NCBI RefSeq assembly: GCF_009796745.1
Contig: NZ_CP047024.1
Coordinates: forward strand, 1,922,001-1,986,000
Source: Paraglaciecola sp. L1A13
GTDB lineage: Bacteria; Pseudomonadota; Gammaproteobacteria; Enterobacterales; Alteromonadaceae
Direction: 5' to 3'
DNA: 64,000 nt
The first letter of the stretch is position 1; each line of letters begins with the position of its first letter. Made by a program: the position numbers and the translations under genes. The notes beneath the pieces were generated by a model that saw only the letters and a program-made list of their open reading frames with translations, was not told the origin of the DNA and made no database searches. Shown here piece by piece: positions 1 through 8,424 of this stretch.

Positions 1-1
1 A

Positions 2-826
2 AGTGGCTGCGTCAGTACAGCCAAGGAAGCGAGTAAAGCGGAAATGCCGCACTTTAAAGGTAATATCAATCATTCTGTTGCACGTTGGACGTATGGTGAT
101 TTATCAATAGAAGAGCTGTGTCAGGTGGTAAAATCTTTAGGCTTTTCCGCTATTGATTTAGTCGGGCCAGACGATTGGCCCGTGCTTAAACGCCATGGTA
201 TTGATTCTTCTATGTGCAATGGCGCTGAACTTAATTTAGTTGATGGATTTATTCATCCTCAGTTTCATGATGAGCTAGAAAAACGTTATCTCACGCACAT
301 CGACCTAGTTGCTAAAGCTGGATATAAGAACCTCATTTGCTTTAGCGGTAACGCCCGTGGAACGAGCAAAGAGCAAGGACTTAAAAACGCGGTAGCAGGC
401 CTTAAACGGATTATGCCTTACGCGGAAGAAAAAGGTGTGATCATTCAAATGGAATTGTTTAACAGTCGAATCGATCATCCAGATTGTATGGCGGATAGCT
501 CCCAGTGGGGTGTTGCTTTGTGCAAAGCTTTAGGATCGCCAAACTTCAAATTGTTGTTCGATATTTATCATATGCAAGTTAATGAAGGCGATATTATTCG
601 CACTATCAAGGATAACCATCAGTACTTTGGCCATTATCACACCGCTGGTGTGCCAGGACGCCATGAAATAGGCGATAACCAAGAGCTTTATTATCCGGCA
701 ATTGCGCGGGCGATCAAGGATGTTGGTTTTAACGGCTATCTTGCTCAGGAGTTTATACCGACCCCTGGAACTAGAACAGGCAAAATCGAATCGTTACGCG
801 ATGCAATTCAAATTTGTGATGTTTAA
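2..826 (+). CDS. Hydroxypyruvate isomerase-like TIM-barrel protein, 5' end cut by the window
   Basis: This is a sugar isomerase/epimerase-type TIM barrel of the hydroxypyruvate isomerase-like group. Visible motifs include MELFNSR, LLFDIYHMQ, GHYHTAGVPGRHEI and a late GYLAQEF segment, which match the barrel-end acidic and histidine metal ligands of the family. The first ATG in view is at 44, but the frame is open to the edge and reads SGCVSTAKEASKAE just before it. That looks like the end of a signal sequence with a lipobox-like Cys, so the real start is probably upstream of the window. A periplasmic location would suit the exported dehydrogenase genes that follow. In 3-keto-glycoside pathways such barrels act on keto-sugar intermediates; the exact substrate cannot be read here. 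Confidence 0.8.
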   Translation, partial: SGCVSTAKEASKAEMPHFKGNINHSVARWTYGDLSIEELCQVVKSLGFSAIDLVGPDDWPVLKRHGIDSSMCNGAELNLVDGFIHPQFHDELEKRYLTHIDLVAKAGYKNLICFSGNARGTSKEQGLKNAVAGLKRIMPYAEEKGVIIQMELFNSRIDHPDCMADSSQWGVALCKALGSPNFKLLFDIYHMQVNEGDIIRTIKDNHQYFGHYHTAGVPGRHEIGDNQELYYPAIARAIKDVGFNGYLAQEFIPTPGTRTGKIESLRDAIQICDV

Positions 827-867
827 CCCGATTGGGACATCACGCAGCAAGCAATTAGGGACCAAAA

Positions 868-2553
868 ATGGCAAATAATCATTATGACGCAATCGTCGTT
901 GGCTCAGGAATCAGCGGTGGTTGGGCAGCAAAAGAGTTGACTGAAAAAGGGCTTAAAGTGTTAATGCTAGAACGCGGCAGAAACATTGAGCATATCAAGG
1001 ACTATACCAACGCTCATAAAGAAGCGTGGGACTATCCTCATCGGGGTGAACGCACCCAAGAGATGATAGAGAACTATCCCGTACTGAAGCGTGATTACCC
1101 ATTGAATGAACCGACACTAGGTATGTGGGCAAATGAAAAAGACAGTCCCTACGTCGAAGAAAAACGTTTTGATTGGTACCGCGGTTATCATATGGGTGGA
1201 CGCTCGTTAACTTGGGGTCGTCAAAGCTACCGTTTGAACAAAGAAGACTTTCAAGCTAACGGTAAAGAAGGCATTGCAGTTGATTGGCCTATTCGCTATG
1301 AAGATGTGTCGCCTTGGTACGATTACGTAGAACGTTTTGCTGGCATCAGTGGTAGCCGCGACGGTTTAGATGTGTTGCCAGATGGTCAATACCAAATGCC
1401 TATGCCGCTGAACTGCGTAGAAAAAGATGTAGCTGCAAGAATTCAAAAGTCCTTTAAAGGCCAGCGTCATTTGATCCCTGGGCGTACGTCGAACATGACT
1501 GAGCCAAAGCCGAAAGAAGGGCGCACTAACTGCCAATATCGAAATAAATGTTGGTTGGGTTGTCCGTTCGGTGGTTATTTCAGTACTCAGTCATCTACGT
1601 TACCTGCTGCGGTTAAAACCGGTAACTTAACGGTTCGTCCACATTCGATCGTGACCGAAATTTTGTACGATAAAGATAAAAAGCGCGCAACAGGCGTAGC
1701 CATTATTGATGCAGAAACCAATGAAACATATGAATTCACGAGTAAAATTTTGTTTGTTAATGCTTCGTCGTTTAATTCGACTTGGTTGCTGATGAACTCA
1801 GCCACTGATATTTGGCAGGGTGGTTTGGGCAGCAGCAGTGGCGAATTAGGCCACAATGTAATGGATCACCATTTCAGAATTGGTGCTCATGCCATGGTCG
1901 ATGGTTATGAAGATAAATATCACTATGGTCGTCGCCCAAGCGGTTTTTACGTTCCACGTTTTCGTAACTGGGGTGGGGATAAGCGTGATTATGTGCGTGG
2001 TTTTGGTTATCAAGGTTCTGCTAGCAGACAGGGTTGGGGGCGCGACGTGGCCGAAATGGGCATCGGCGCTAATTTAAAAAATGCGGTCAGTGAACCAGGC
2101 TCTTGGCAGATTGGTATGACTGCATTTGGTGAAATGTTACCCGATCACAGCAACCGAATTTTCTTGGATCCGAATAAACGTGATAAATGGGGATTACCTG
2201 TTTTAGCTATGGATGTAGAGATAAAAGAAAACGAAAAGCGTATGCGTAAAGACATGATGCAAGATGCTATCGACATGTTCGAAGCGGCCGGCATGAAAAA
2301 TGTAAAAGGTTACGATGCCGAATATTTCCCAGGTCAGGGCATTCACGAAATGGGTACGGCACGTATGGGCCGAGATCCTAAAACATCCGTGTTAAACGGT
2401 CATAACCAAGTGTGGGATGCGCTAAACGTGTTTGTCACCGATGGTGCGTGTATGACCTCGGCTTCGTGTGTTAATCCTTCTTTAACTTACATGGCGTTAA
2501 CCGCACGTGCGGCAGACTTCGCAGTTGAAGAGCTGAAAAAAGGGAACCTGTGA
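868..2553 (+). CDS. GMC-family FAD dehydrogenase, large subunit (glucoside 3-dehydrogenase/gluconate 2-dehydrogenase type)
   Basis: This is the FAD-containing catalytic subunit of a membrane-linked sugar dehydrogenase. It starts with the dinucleotide-binding motif VVGSGISGGWAAKEL and carries the GMC active-site pair H493 (HEMGTARMG) and N536 (NPSLT). Cys222, Cys228 and Cys232 have the C-x5-C-x3-C spacing that holds a 3Fe-4S cluster in bacterial FAD-glucose dehydrogenase complexes. An AGGGA ribosome site lies 6 nt before the ATG. There is no signal peptide, as expected if it is co-exported with the Tat-tagged small subunit that follows directly. With a DUF1080 hydrolase downstream, LacA-like glucoside 3-dehydrogenase is more likely than gluconate 2-dehydrogenase, but this is context inference. 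A cytochrome c subunit is not in the window. Confidence 0.88.
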   Translation: MANNHYDAIVVGSGISGGWAAKELTEKGLKVLMLERGRNIEHIKDYTNAHKEAWDYPHRGERTQEMIENYPVLKRDYPLNEPTLGMWANEKDSPYVEEKRFDWYRGYHMGGRSLTWGRQSYRLNKEDFQANGKEGIAVDWPIRYEDVSPWYDYVERFAGISGSRDGLDVLPDGQYQMPMPLNCVEKDVAARIQKSFKGQRHLIPGRTSNMTEPKPKEGRTNCQYRNKCWLGCPFGGYFSTQSSTLPAAVKTGNLTVRPHSIVTEILYDKDKKRATGVAIIDAETNETYEFTSKILFVNASSFNSTWLLMNSATDIWQGGLGSSSGELGHNVMDHHFRIGAHAMVDGYEDKYHYGRRPSGFYVPRFRNWGGDKRDYVRGFGYQGSASRQGWGRDVAEMGIGANLKNAVSEPGSWQIGMTAFGEMLPDHSNRIFLDPNKRDKWGLPVLAMDVEIKENEKRMRKDMMQDAIDMFEAAGMKNVKGYDAEYFPGQGIHEMGTARMGRDPKTSVLNGHNQVWDALNVFVTDGACMTSASCVNPSLTYMALTARAADFAVEELKKGNL

Positions 2554-2555
2554 TC

Positions 2556-3155
2556 ATGAGTATGAACAGACGAGACTTATTAAAAATGATAGCCGCTGCC
2601 ACAGGCTCGGCGTTTATCAGTAGCAATGCCATGGCATACATTACGCTACCGATGAAAAACCTTAATCAAACAGCCTTTTCTAAAGATGATGTGGCTTTTT
2701 TCAATGAAGTAGGGGAAGTGATTATCCCTCGCACTGATACCCCAGGGGCAAAAGACGCCAACGTTGGGCTTATGATGGCGATTATGGTTACCGACTGTTA
2801 TACCTCTGATCAGCGTAAAGCATTCACTGAGGGGATGGCGTCAATTAAAACCTTAGCTAAATCTACTTATGGTAAAGACTTTTTGTTATTAAGTAGCGAC
2901 GAGCGTGCCACTTTGTTGGCTTCGCTGGATGATGAGGCGGGCGTGTTTGATAAAAAGCAGAAGCTTGCGAGCAAAGATTTTACAGGCGAAGAAAACCAGT
3001 TACCACACTCATTTACACTGATTAAACAGTTAACCCTGTTTACCTTTTTCACCTCTGAAGTAGGCGCGAATAAAGTGCTGCGCTATGTGGCGATTCCCGG
3101 CCGTTATGACGGTGATTTTCCGTATAAAAAAGGTGATAAAGCCTGGGCAACGTAA
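2556..3155 (+). CDS. Gluconate 2-dehydrogenase subunit 3-family protein (dehydrogenase small subunit, Tat signal)
   Basis: This is the small partner subunit of the GMC dehydrogenase, roughly 200 residues, the usual family length. It begins with a twin-arginine signal (NRRDLLK, a hydrophobic stretch, then AMA), so it should carry the folded FAD subunit to the periplasm. The core FFNEVGEVIIPRTDTPGAKD is typical of gluconate 2-dehydrogenase subunit 3. The frame is open from a GTG at 2550 that overlaps the previous stop; I chose the ATG at 2556, with another at 2562 also possible. The tight junction implies translational coupling. A terminator follows at 3197. Confidence 0.85.
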   Translation: MSMNRRDLLKMIAAATGSAFISSNAMAYITLPMKNLNQTAFSKDDVAFFNEVGEVIIPRTDTPGAKDANVGLMMAIMVTDCYTSDQRKAFTEGMASIKTLAKSTYGKDFLLLSSDERATLLASLDDEAGVFDKKQKLASKDFTGEENQLPHSFTLIKQLTLFTFFTSEVGANKVLRYVAIPGRYDGDFPYKKGDKAWAT

Positions 3156-3196
3156 GCTTACGAGCTCGTTATTTAATGTATTAATGCTTAGGTAAG

Positions 3197-3219
3197 ATGG
3201 GCGTTATTCGCCCATTTTA
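3197..3219 (+). terminator. Rho-independent terminator after the dehydrogenase genes
   Basis: ATGGGCG (3197-3203) pairs perfectly with CGCCCAT (3209-3215) around a 5-nt TTATT loop and is followed by TTTAT. It separates the dehydrogenase pair from the DUF1080 gene. Confidence 0.75.
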
Positions 3220-3307
3220 TTGCTAAGAAAATTAGCTTCCCTGTTAATTATTTCAATGGGAAAGCGATGCTCAGTAGAAAATGAACTTAACCAAAACGGA
3301 TTACATC

Positions 3308-4072
3308 ATGAAGCAATATAAAACTCTGCTCAACCTTACGTTACTCCTTGCCAGTTCAGCGGTAATCAGCAGTTACGCTCAAGCAGATCAAACTCAGGCT
3401 GAGCGCGAGAAATTAGCTGAGAAAACCGAAGTATGGGAACCTGTACCTGCTAGTGTATCAACCCCTGTCGGCAAAGCACCGTCAGACGCTATTGTATTGT
3501 TTAGTGGCGATGACTTGAGTGCATGGGAAGCGCTAAAAGGTCACGATGCTAAGTGGAGCATTGCGGGTGATGTATTAACGGTTAAGCCTGGCGCTGGTGA
3601 TATTAAAACTAAGCAAAACTTCTGCGATGTACAGTTGCACATGGAATGGCGTACACCGACCCAAGTAGAAGGCATGAAAGGGCAACAACGCAACAATAGC
3701 GGTGTGTTCTTCCAACAGCGTTATGAAGTACAAATACTTGATTCATATGACAATCCAACTTATGCGAACGGTCAAGCTGGCAGTGTGTACAAACAAACTA
3801 TTCCGCTTGCAAACGCCACGCGTCCTGCAGGAGAGTGGCAGTACTACGACATTATTTACACAGCCCCACGTTTCGAAGGCCAAGAATTAACTCAGCCAGG
3901 ATACGTGACTGTGATGCATAACGGTGTGTTGTTACAAAACCACACTGAGATACAAGGCAAAACAGAATGGATAGGTGCACCTAGCTATGAAGCTCATGGT
4001 TGTGCACCACTGCAGTTACAAGATCACGGCAACTTGGTTAGTTTTCGTAATATTTGGGTACGTGAGTTATAA
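3308..4072 (+). CDS. DUF1080 (3-keto-disaccharide hydrolase) domain protein, exported
   Basis: This is a secreted protein of the DUF1080 family, whose members hydrolyse 3-keto-glycosides. After the signal peptide and a short linker comes the family core: LFSGDDLSAWEAL, then WSIAGDVLTV, LHMEWRTP, NNSGVFFQQRYEVQILDS, GEWQYYDIIYTAP and a final LQDHGNLVSFRNIWVREL, which are the concanavalin-like strands with the NSG and QDHG signatures. A possible ATG lies at 3281, but the one at 3308 begins directly with a good signal peptide (MKQYKTLLNL, cleavage after AQA). It would cleave the keto-glycoside made by the upstream dehydrogenase. It has its own terminator at 4102. Confidence 0.87.
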   Translation: MKQYKTLLNLTLLLASSAVISSYAQADQTQAEREKLAEKTEVWEPVPASVSTPVGKAPSDAIVLFSGDDLSAWEALKGHDAKWSIAGDVLTVKPGAGDIKTKQNFCDVQLHMEWRTPTQVEGMKGQQRNNSGVFFQQRYEVQILDSYDNPTYANGQAGSVYKQTIPLANATRPAGEWQYYDIIYTAPRFEGQELTQPGYVTVMHNGVLLQNHTEIQGKTEWIGAPSYEAHGCAPLQLQDHGNLVSFRNIWVREL

Positions 4073-4101
4073 CGCAAACGTGTGATAGTTGAAAACCTCC
4101 G

Positions 4102-4124
4102 AAGAGCTGCATCTGCGGCTCTTT
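4102..4124 (+). terminator. Probable rho-independent terminator after the DUF1080 gene
   Basis: AAGAGC (4102-4107) pairs with GCTCTT (4118-4123), with an inner GC/GC pair and a TTT tail. The rest of the 4073-4401 gap holds no convincing gene; it is AT-rich and probably carries the symporter promoter. Confidence 0.6.
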
Positions 4125-4401
4125 CCATATGGCGACTAATAATGTAGGTAAAGATATGGAAAACGCTTTGTCTGCGCTTGTAATAAGTCATTGGGCTAAC
4201 CTAAATAAAAGTATCAATATAGTAGGTAAGCCGATTTCATTATTCATGAGTTTTTTTATTCTATTCGCCCATAGTTTTTACCTAAAATATATTGATGTAA
4301 CACTTTTTGCATCACCGTGTAGGTTGTTCTAATAAAAGAACTCGACTTGGTCATAACGTTGAGTGTTGAGTTTCAACAAACGTGTGTAAGGATAATAATA
4401 A

Positions 4402-5970
4402 ATGAACTACTCACTCGACCCGATAGACTTGGGCGTATTTATCGTATATGCCATAGGCTTATTGTCGATAGCCCTGTGGATTTCTCGTGACGAAAAATCT
4501 CATGATAGAACAACCCAAGATTATTTCTTGGCCAGTAAGTCATTACCTTGGTGGGCCATAGGGGCGTCTTTAATCGCTGCTAACATCTCTGCTGAGCAAA
4601 TTATTGGTATGTCAGGCTCAGGATTCGCACTGGGCCTAGGGATTGCGTCCTATGAATGGATGGCAGCAATTACGTTGATTTTGGTGGGTAAGTACTTATT
4701 GCCTATCTTCCTTAAAAACGGCATCTATACCATGCCTCAATATCTAGAGCAGCGTTTCGATAGTCGGGTGAAAACGACCTTGGCACTGTTTTGGCTAGGG
4801 GTTTTTATCTTTGTAAACTTAACCTCAGTGTTATGGTTAGGGGGGTTAGCCATTCAAAGCGTAGCCGGTATTGATTGGTTATATGGCATGATTTTTCTTG
4901 CGATATTTTCGGTTGCTTATTCCACTTATGGGGGGCTGAAAGCGGTTGCCTATACTGATATTATTCAGGTTGTACTGCTGGTTTTCGGTGGGTTCTTCCT
5001 GAGTTATTTAGCACTGCAACAAATCTCCGGTGGAGAGGGAGTGGTCAAAGGCTTCAGTATATTGACTGAAAAAGTGCCTGGGCATTTCGATATGATCCTA
5101 AGCCCTGACAATAGCGAATATATGAATCTGCCCGGTATTTCAGTGTTAGTGGGTGGTTTATGGGTGATGAACGTCGGTTATTGGGGCTTTAATCAATATA
5201 TTATTCAGCGAGCATTAGCTGCAAAGAGTATTCAAGAAGCCCAGAAGGGTATTGCATTCGCCGCTTATTTAAAGTTACTTATGCCCATTATTGTCGTTTT
5301 ACCGGGTATCGCCGCGGTGATCTTGTTTCCTGATCTTGAAAAGGCAGATCAGGCGTACCCATCCATGATGTCGTTAATGCCAGTAGGCATTAAAGGCTTA
5401 GTATTTGCGGCATTAGTCGCGGCGATCATCTCATCTTTAGCGTCGATGACAAACAGCATCTCTACTATATTTACCATGGATATTTACCGCCCAATACGTC
5501 ATAACGAAAACGAAAATCACTATGTTAACGTGGGCCGTATTTCAACCGTCACCTCATTGATTGTCGCAGTGTGCGTAGCCCAACCATTGATTGGACAATC
5601 GGAGCAGGCATTTCAATATATTCAAGAGTTCACTGGGCTATTTTCTCCTGGCATAACCGTTATTTTCTTAATGGGCATGTTCTGGAAACGCACTACGTCA
5701 GCTGGCGCACTTGCTGCCGCCATTGGCTCTGCGCTTTTCTCAGTGCTGTTTGCGGTATTCTTACCTGAGATCCCGTTTATGGATCGCATCGGTATTGTAT
5801 TTTTGATGTGTCTGGCATTGACCTGCGTAGTATCGCTGCGTGAATCAGCACCGAAAAACGATCACAGTGTTAGCATAAGCGACGTGAGTTTTAGCACCAC
5901 AAAAGGCTTTAATATCGCTGGTATTGGATGTGTCTTAATCTTAATTGGCTTATACGCTACTTGGTGGTAA
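4402..5970 (+). CDS. Sodium:solute symporter (SSS/SGLT-like sugar transporter)
   Basis: This is an inner-membrane Na+-coupled transporter of the solute:sodium symporter family. The 522 residues form about 14 hydrophobic segments. The N-terminal region has the family pattern DYFLASKSLPWWAIGASLIAANISAEQIIGMSGSGF split over TM1-TM2, and NQYIIQRALAAKS is the SGLT-like sugar signature region. The sequence resembles vSGLT-type glucose/galactose carriers, so it probably imports the sugar or keto-sugar released by the upstream periplasmic enzymes. A 6-nt AAGGAT ribosome site precedes the ATG, and a strong terminator follows at 5985. Confidence 0.88.
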   Translation: MNYSLDPIDLGVFIVYAIGLLSIALWISRDEKSHDRTTQDYFLASKSLPWWAIGASLIAANISAEQIIGMSGSGFALGLGIASYEWMAAITLILVGKYLLPIFLKNGIYTMPQYLEQRFDSRVKTTLALFWLGVFIFVNLTSVLWLGGLAIQSVAGIDWLYGMIFLAIFSVAYSTYGGLKAVAYTDIIQVVLLVFGGFFLSYLALQQISGGEGVVKGFSILTEKVPGHFDMILSPDNSEYMNLPGISVLVGGLWVMNVGYWGFNQYIIQRALAAKSIQEAQKGIAFAAYLKLLMPIIVVLPGIAAVILFPDLEKADQAYPSMMSLMPVGIKGLVFAALVAAIISSLASMTNSISTIFTMDIYRPIRHNENENHYVNVGRISTVTSLIVAVCVAQPLIGQSEQAFQYIQEFTGLFSPGITVIFLMGMFWKRTTSAGALAAAIGSALFSVLFAVFLPEIPFMDRIGIVFLMCLALTCVVSLRESAPKNDHSVSISDVSFSTTKGFNIAGIGCVLILIGLYATWW

Positions 5971-5984
5971 CAGCAAATTAGATT

Positions 5985-6010
5985 AGGCTGCATATTTGCA
6001 GCCTTTCTTC
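5985..6010 (+). terminator. Rho-independent terminator after the symporter
   Basis: AGGCTGCA (5985-5992) and TGCAGCCT (5997-6004) form a perfect 8-bp stem with a 4-nt TATT loop, followed by TTCTTCCT. It closes the sugar locus. Confidence 0.8.
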
Positions 6011-6150
6011 CTACTTAAAAAGTCTGGTATTTAAAACGGATTTTTCATAATGAGAAGGTAACAGCCATTAGCCACGACTTAAGTGTCGTTAGGGGATTTA
6101 TTTCGAATTTCAATTGATAAGCACAAGTCGCAAATTGTAGGTTTACGTAA

Positions 6151-7128
6151 ATGTTATCACTGTACCCAGCCATTGAACCTTTCGCACAATATTACTTAAC
6201 TGTCGCTAGTAATGTTGTAACTGTTGAAGGCTCTGCGCAAGAGCATGAGCTTTACATCGAGCAATGTGGTAATCCGTTAGGGATCCCTGTGGTGTTTTTA
6301 CATGGAGGGCCGGGGTCAGGTTGCCGACCATCACATCGATGTTATTTTGACCCTCAGATTTACCATATCATTTTGTTCGATCAGCGAGGCTCTGGACGTT
6401 CTCGCCCTCAGGGTTTATTAACTGACAATACGACCGCTGATATTATTCAAGATATGGAGTTAATTCGGCAGCACATCGGTATTGAACAGTGGTTGATTTT
6501 TGGTGGTTCTTGGGGGGCTACTCTCGGTTTGTATTATGCCCAACACTTTGCAAAAAGGGTTACGGGGTTAATATTACGCGGGGTATTTTTGGCTCGTCAA
6601 CAGGATATTGATTGGGTTTATCGCGCAGGTGGTGCCGCTAAATTTTTCCCAGATGCTTGGGATTACTTAACCGAACACTTGCCTATTTCTCAACAAGAGC
6701 AGCCATTATCTGCAATTTATCAGCGGCTTTCCAGTGCTGATAATAAGGTGGCAAACGGTATGCTTAAGAAAATTCAGCACTGGGAAACTAACCTTATTTG
6801 TTGGCAAAAGTCGATTAGTCCCGATGATGTTCCAATAAGTGAGGCCAACAAATCAGCATCAATTATTCAATTATATTATTCGATTAATCAATGTTTTATA
6901 CAGGATGAGCCTTTACTCAAACATATAAATAAAATTCGCCATATACCGACAAAAATAATCCATGGGCGGCTTGATATGGTGTGTCCACTTGAGCAAGCAT
7001 GGCGATTGAAAGTACATTGGCCTGAAGCAGACTTAGCCGTTATTGAAATGGCAGGGCACGTAGCAAATGAGCCAAAAATCATTGATGCTTTAGTACGAGC
7101 CACTAACGAATTTGCAAAACGAAACTAA
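6151..7128 (+). CDS. pip: Proline iminopeptidase-like alpha/beta hydrolase (S33 family)
   Basis: This is a cytoplasmic serine peptidase that removes N-terminal proline. It is 325 residues, near the usual length for bacterial proline iminopeptidase. It shows the oxyanion motif HGGPGSG (from residue 51), the FDQRGSGRS motif and the nucleophile elbow GGSWG with Ser120. The acid is likely the Asp of HGRLDMVCP and the base the His of EMAGHVANEP. No clear ribosome site decides the start. It lies 166 nt upstream of pqqA on the same strand with no obvious terminator between. A role in trimming PQQ precursor peptides is only an inference from position; general peptide turnover is as likely. Confidence 0.82.
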   Translation: MLSLYPAIEPFAQYYLTVASNVVTVEGSAQEHELYIEQCGNPLGIPVVFLHGGPGSGCRPSHRCYFDPQIYHIILFDQRGSGRSRPQGLLTDNTTADIIQDMELIRQHIGIEQWLIFGGSWGATLGLYYAQHFAKRVTGLILRGVFLARQQDIDWVYRAGGAAKFFPDAWDYLTEHLPISQQEQPLSAIYQRLSSADNKVANGMLKKIQHWETNLICWQKSISPDDVPISEANKSASIIQLYYSINQCFIQDEPLLKHINKIRHIPTKIIHGRLDMVCPLEQAWRLKVHWPEADLAVIEMAGHVANEPKIIDALVRATNEFAKRN

Positions 7129-7294
7129 ATAAAACCCCAGCAGATATCAGGTTGAATAAGCAACTAGCACCTTATCCATACATGCGCCTATATTTTTCCT
7201 TCTAAAGTATGATTTTTAATTAAAGGGGAATTAAATAGAGTAACTAGGCAAGCAGTATTGCAGCTAGACTTTATTAACCCAAGAGGAATAAATT

Positions 7295-7366
7295 ATGTGG
7301 ATTAAGCCTGATTTTGAAGAAATGCGTTTAGGATTTGAAGTCACTCTTTACATCAGTAATCGCTAA
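7295..7366 (+). CDS. pqqA: PqqA, PQQ precursor peptide (23 residues)
   Basis: This is the ribosomally made substrate from which pyrroloquinoline quinone is built. The 23-residue peptide begins MWIKPDF and ends FEVTLYISNR. Glu15 and Tyr19 keep the conserved E-x3-Y spacing; these are the two residues cross-linked by PqqE and excised to form PQQ. An AGAGGA ribosome site at 7282-7287 sits 7 nt before the ATG. It is followed by a 115-nt gap with a strong stem-loop before pqqB, an arrangement that usually lets the precursor be made in excess over the enzymes. Confidence 0.95.
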   Translation: MWIKPDFEEMRLGFEVTLYISNR

Positions 7367-7386
7367 TTTTTAAGCTATTAATAAGA

Positions 7387-7429
7387 AATTACTTCAGTTA
7401 TCTCCAATTCTTAAAAAACTGAAGTAATT
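7387..7429 (+). promoter_or_regulatory. Stem-loop between pqqA and pqqB
   Basis: AATTACTTCAGTT (7387-7399) and AACTGAAGTAATT (7417-7429) are a perfect 13-bp inverted repeat around a 17-nt loop. No T-run follows, so it is not a classical terminator. It could be a partial attenuator or an RNA-stabilising/processing structure that raises pqqA transcript over the downstream genes. Confidence 0.7.
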
Positions 7430-7481
7430 CATTATCACTCGTTAATTTCCAACTTATCATTTAATTACTTTCAAGGCACAT

Positions 7482-8399
7482 ATGAAAATTTTAGTGCTAG
7501 GTTCAGCTGCAGGGGGCGGGTTTCCACAATGGAATTGTCATTGCGCTAATTGTAAAGGGTTACGTGATGGAACAATTAAAGCAACCGCACGTACACAATC
7601 CTCTATCGCTGTCAGTCCAAATGGTAAAGATTGGGTTTTGATTAATGCCTCTCCTGATATTCGACAACAAATAAATCAATCCCCACAACTTTGGCCAGAG
7701 CAAGGTAATCGTGGAACTAATATTCGTGGTGCAATTTTAACGGACAGCCAAATAGATCACACCACAGGTTTATTGACCCTGCGTGAAGGACTGCCAATGG
7801 AAGTCTATTGCAGCGATGTTGTCTATGAAGACTTATCGACAGTTTATCCGCTATTTAATCTGTTAGCGCATTGGCATGGCGGACTCCATTTCAACAAAAT
7901 AGATACCGAAAGAAGACCGGCGTTTAATGTTAGCGGTGTAAACGGCATCGTATTTGAGCCTGTCATTATAGAGTCCAACGCACCTCCTTATTCACGCTAC
8001 CGCGATAAAGTCGTTAACGGTAATAATATCGGCCTAAAAATTGTTGATACAAGTAGCGGAAAATATCTATTTTATTTACCCGGTATCGTTGAAAGCAACG
8101 TAGAAGTTGAGCAAATTTTGTCTAAAGCCAGTTGTGTTCTTATTGACGGAACATTATGGCTCGACGATGAAATGATTGCGCAAGGTGTTGGAACAAAGCT
8201 AGGCTCAGAAATGGGACATATGCCTGTTAATGGTGAGTTTGGCACGGTTGCTTTACTAAACAAGTTTCCGATAGAGCGAAAAATTCTTATTCATATTAAC
8301 AACACTAACCCGATTTTGAATGAAGAGTCTGCAGAGCATAAATTTGTTTTAGACAATGGTGTCGAAATTGCCACCGATGGCATGCAAATAACGATTTAA
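7482..8399 (+). CDS. pqqB: PqqB, metallo-beta-lactamase-fold PQQ biosynthesis protein
   Basis: PqqB is a soluble metal-dependent oxygenase of the metallo-beta-lactamase fold that hydroxylates the tyrosine-derived intermediate in PQQ formation. At 305 residues it has the usual length. It opens with the diagnostic LVLGSAAGGGFPQWNCHC, continues with ASPDIRQQI and DSQIDHTTGLLTLREG, and ends with an IHINNTNPIL segment, all typical of PqqB. The early Cys residues (CHCANC) are the structural zinc site of the family. It begins the enzyme part of the operon, 82 nt past the 3' arm end at 7429 minus a short AT-rich leader, and pqqC starts 25 nt downstream. Confidence 0.95.
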   Translation: MKILVLGSAAGGGFPQWNCHCANCKGLRDGTIKATARTQSSIAVSPNGKDWVLINASPDIRQQINQSPQLWPEQGNRGTNIRGAILTDSQIDHTTGLLTLREGLPMEVYCSDVVYEDLSTVYPLFNLLAHWHGGLHFNKIDTERRPAFNVSGVNGIVFEPVIIESNAPPYSRYRDKVVNGNNIGLKIVDTSSGKYLFYLPGIVESNVEVEQILSKASCVLIDGTLWLDDEMIAQGVGTKLGSEMGHMPVNGEFGTVALLNKFPIERKILIHINNTNPILNEESAEHKFVLDNGVEIATDGMQITI

Positions 8400-8424
8400 C
8401 GTCACTAAATAGGATCCTTTTTTT

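Noticed and set aside
4129..4332. 67-codon plus-strand frame in the gap before the symporter
   Set aside because: No ribosome site, no family resemblance, AT-rich hydrophobic sequence, and a terminator just before it.
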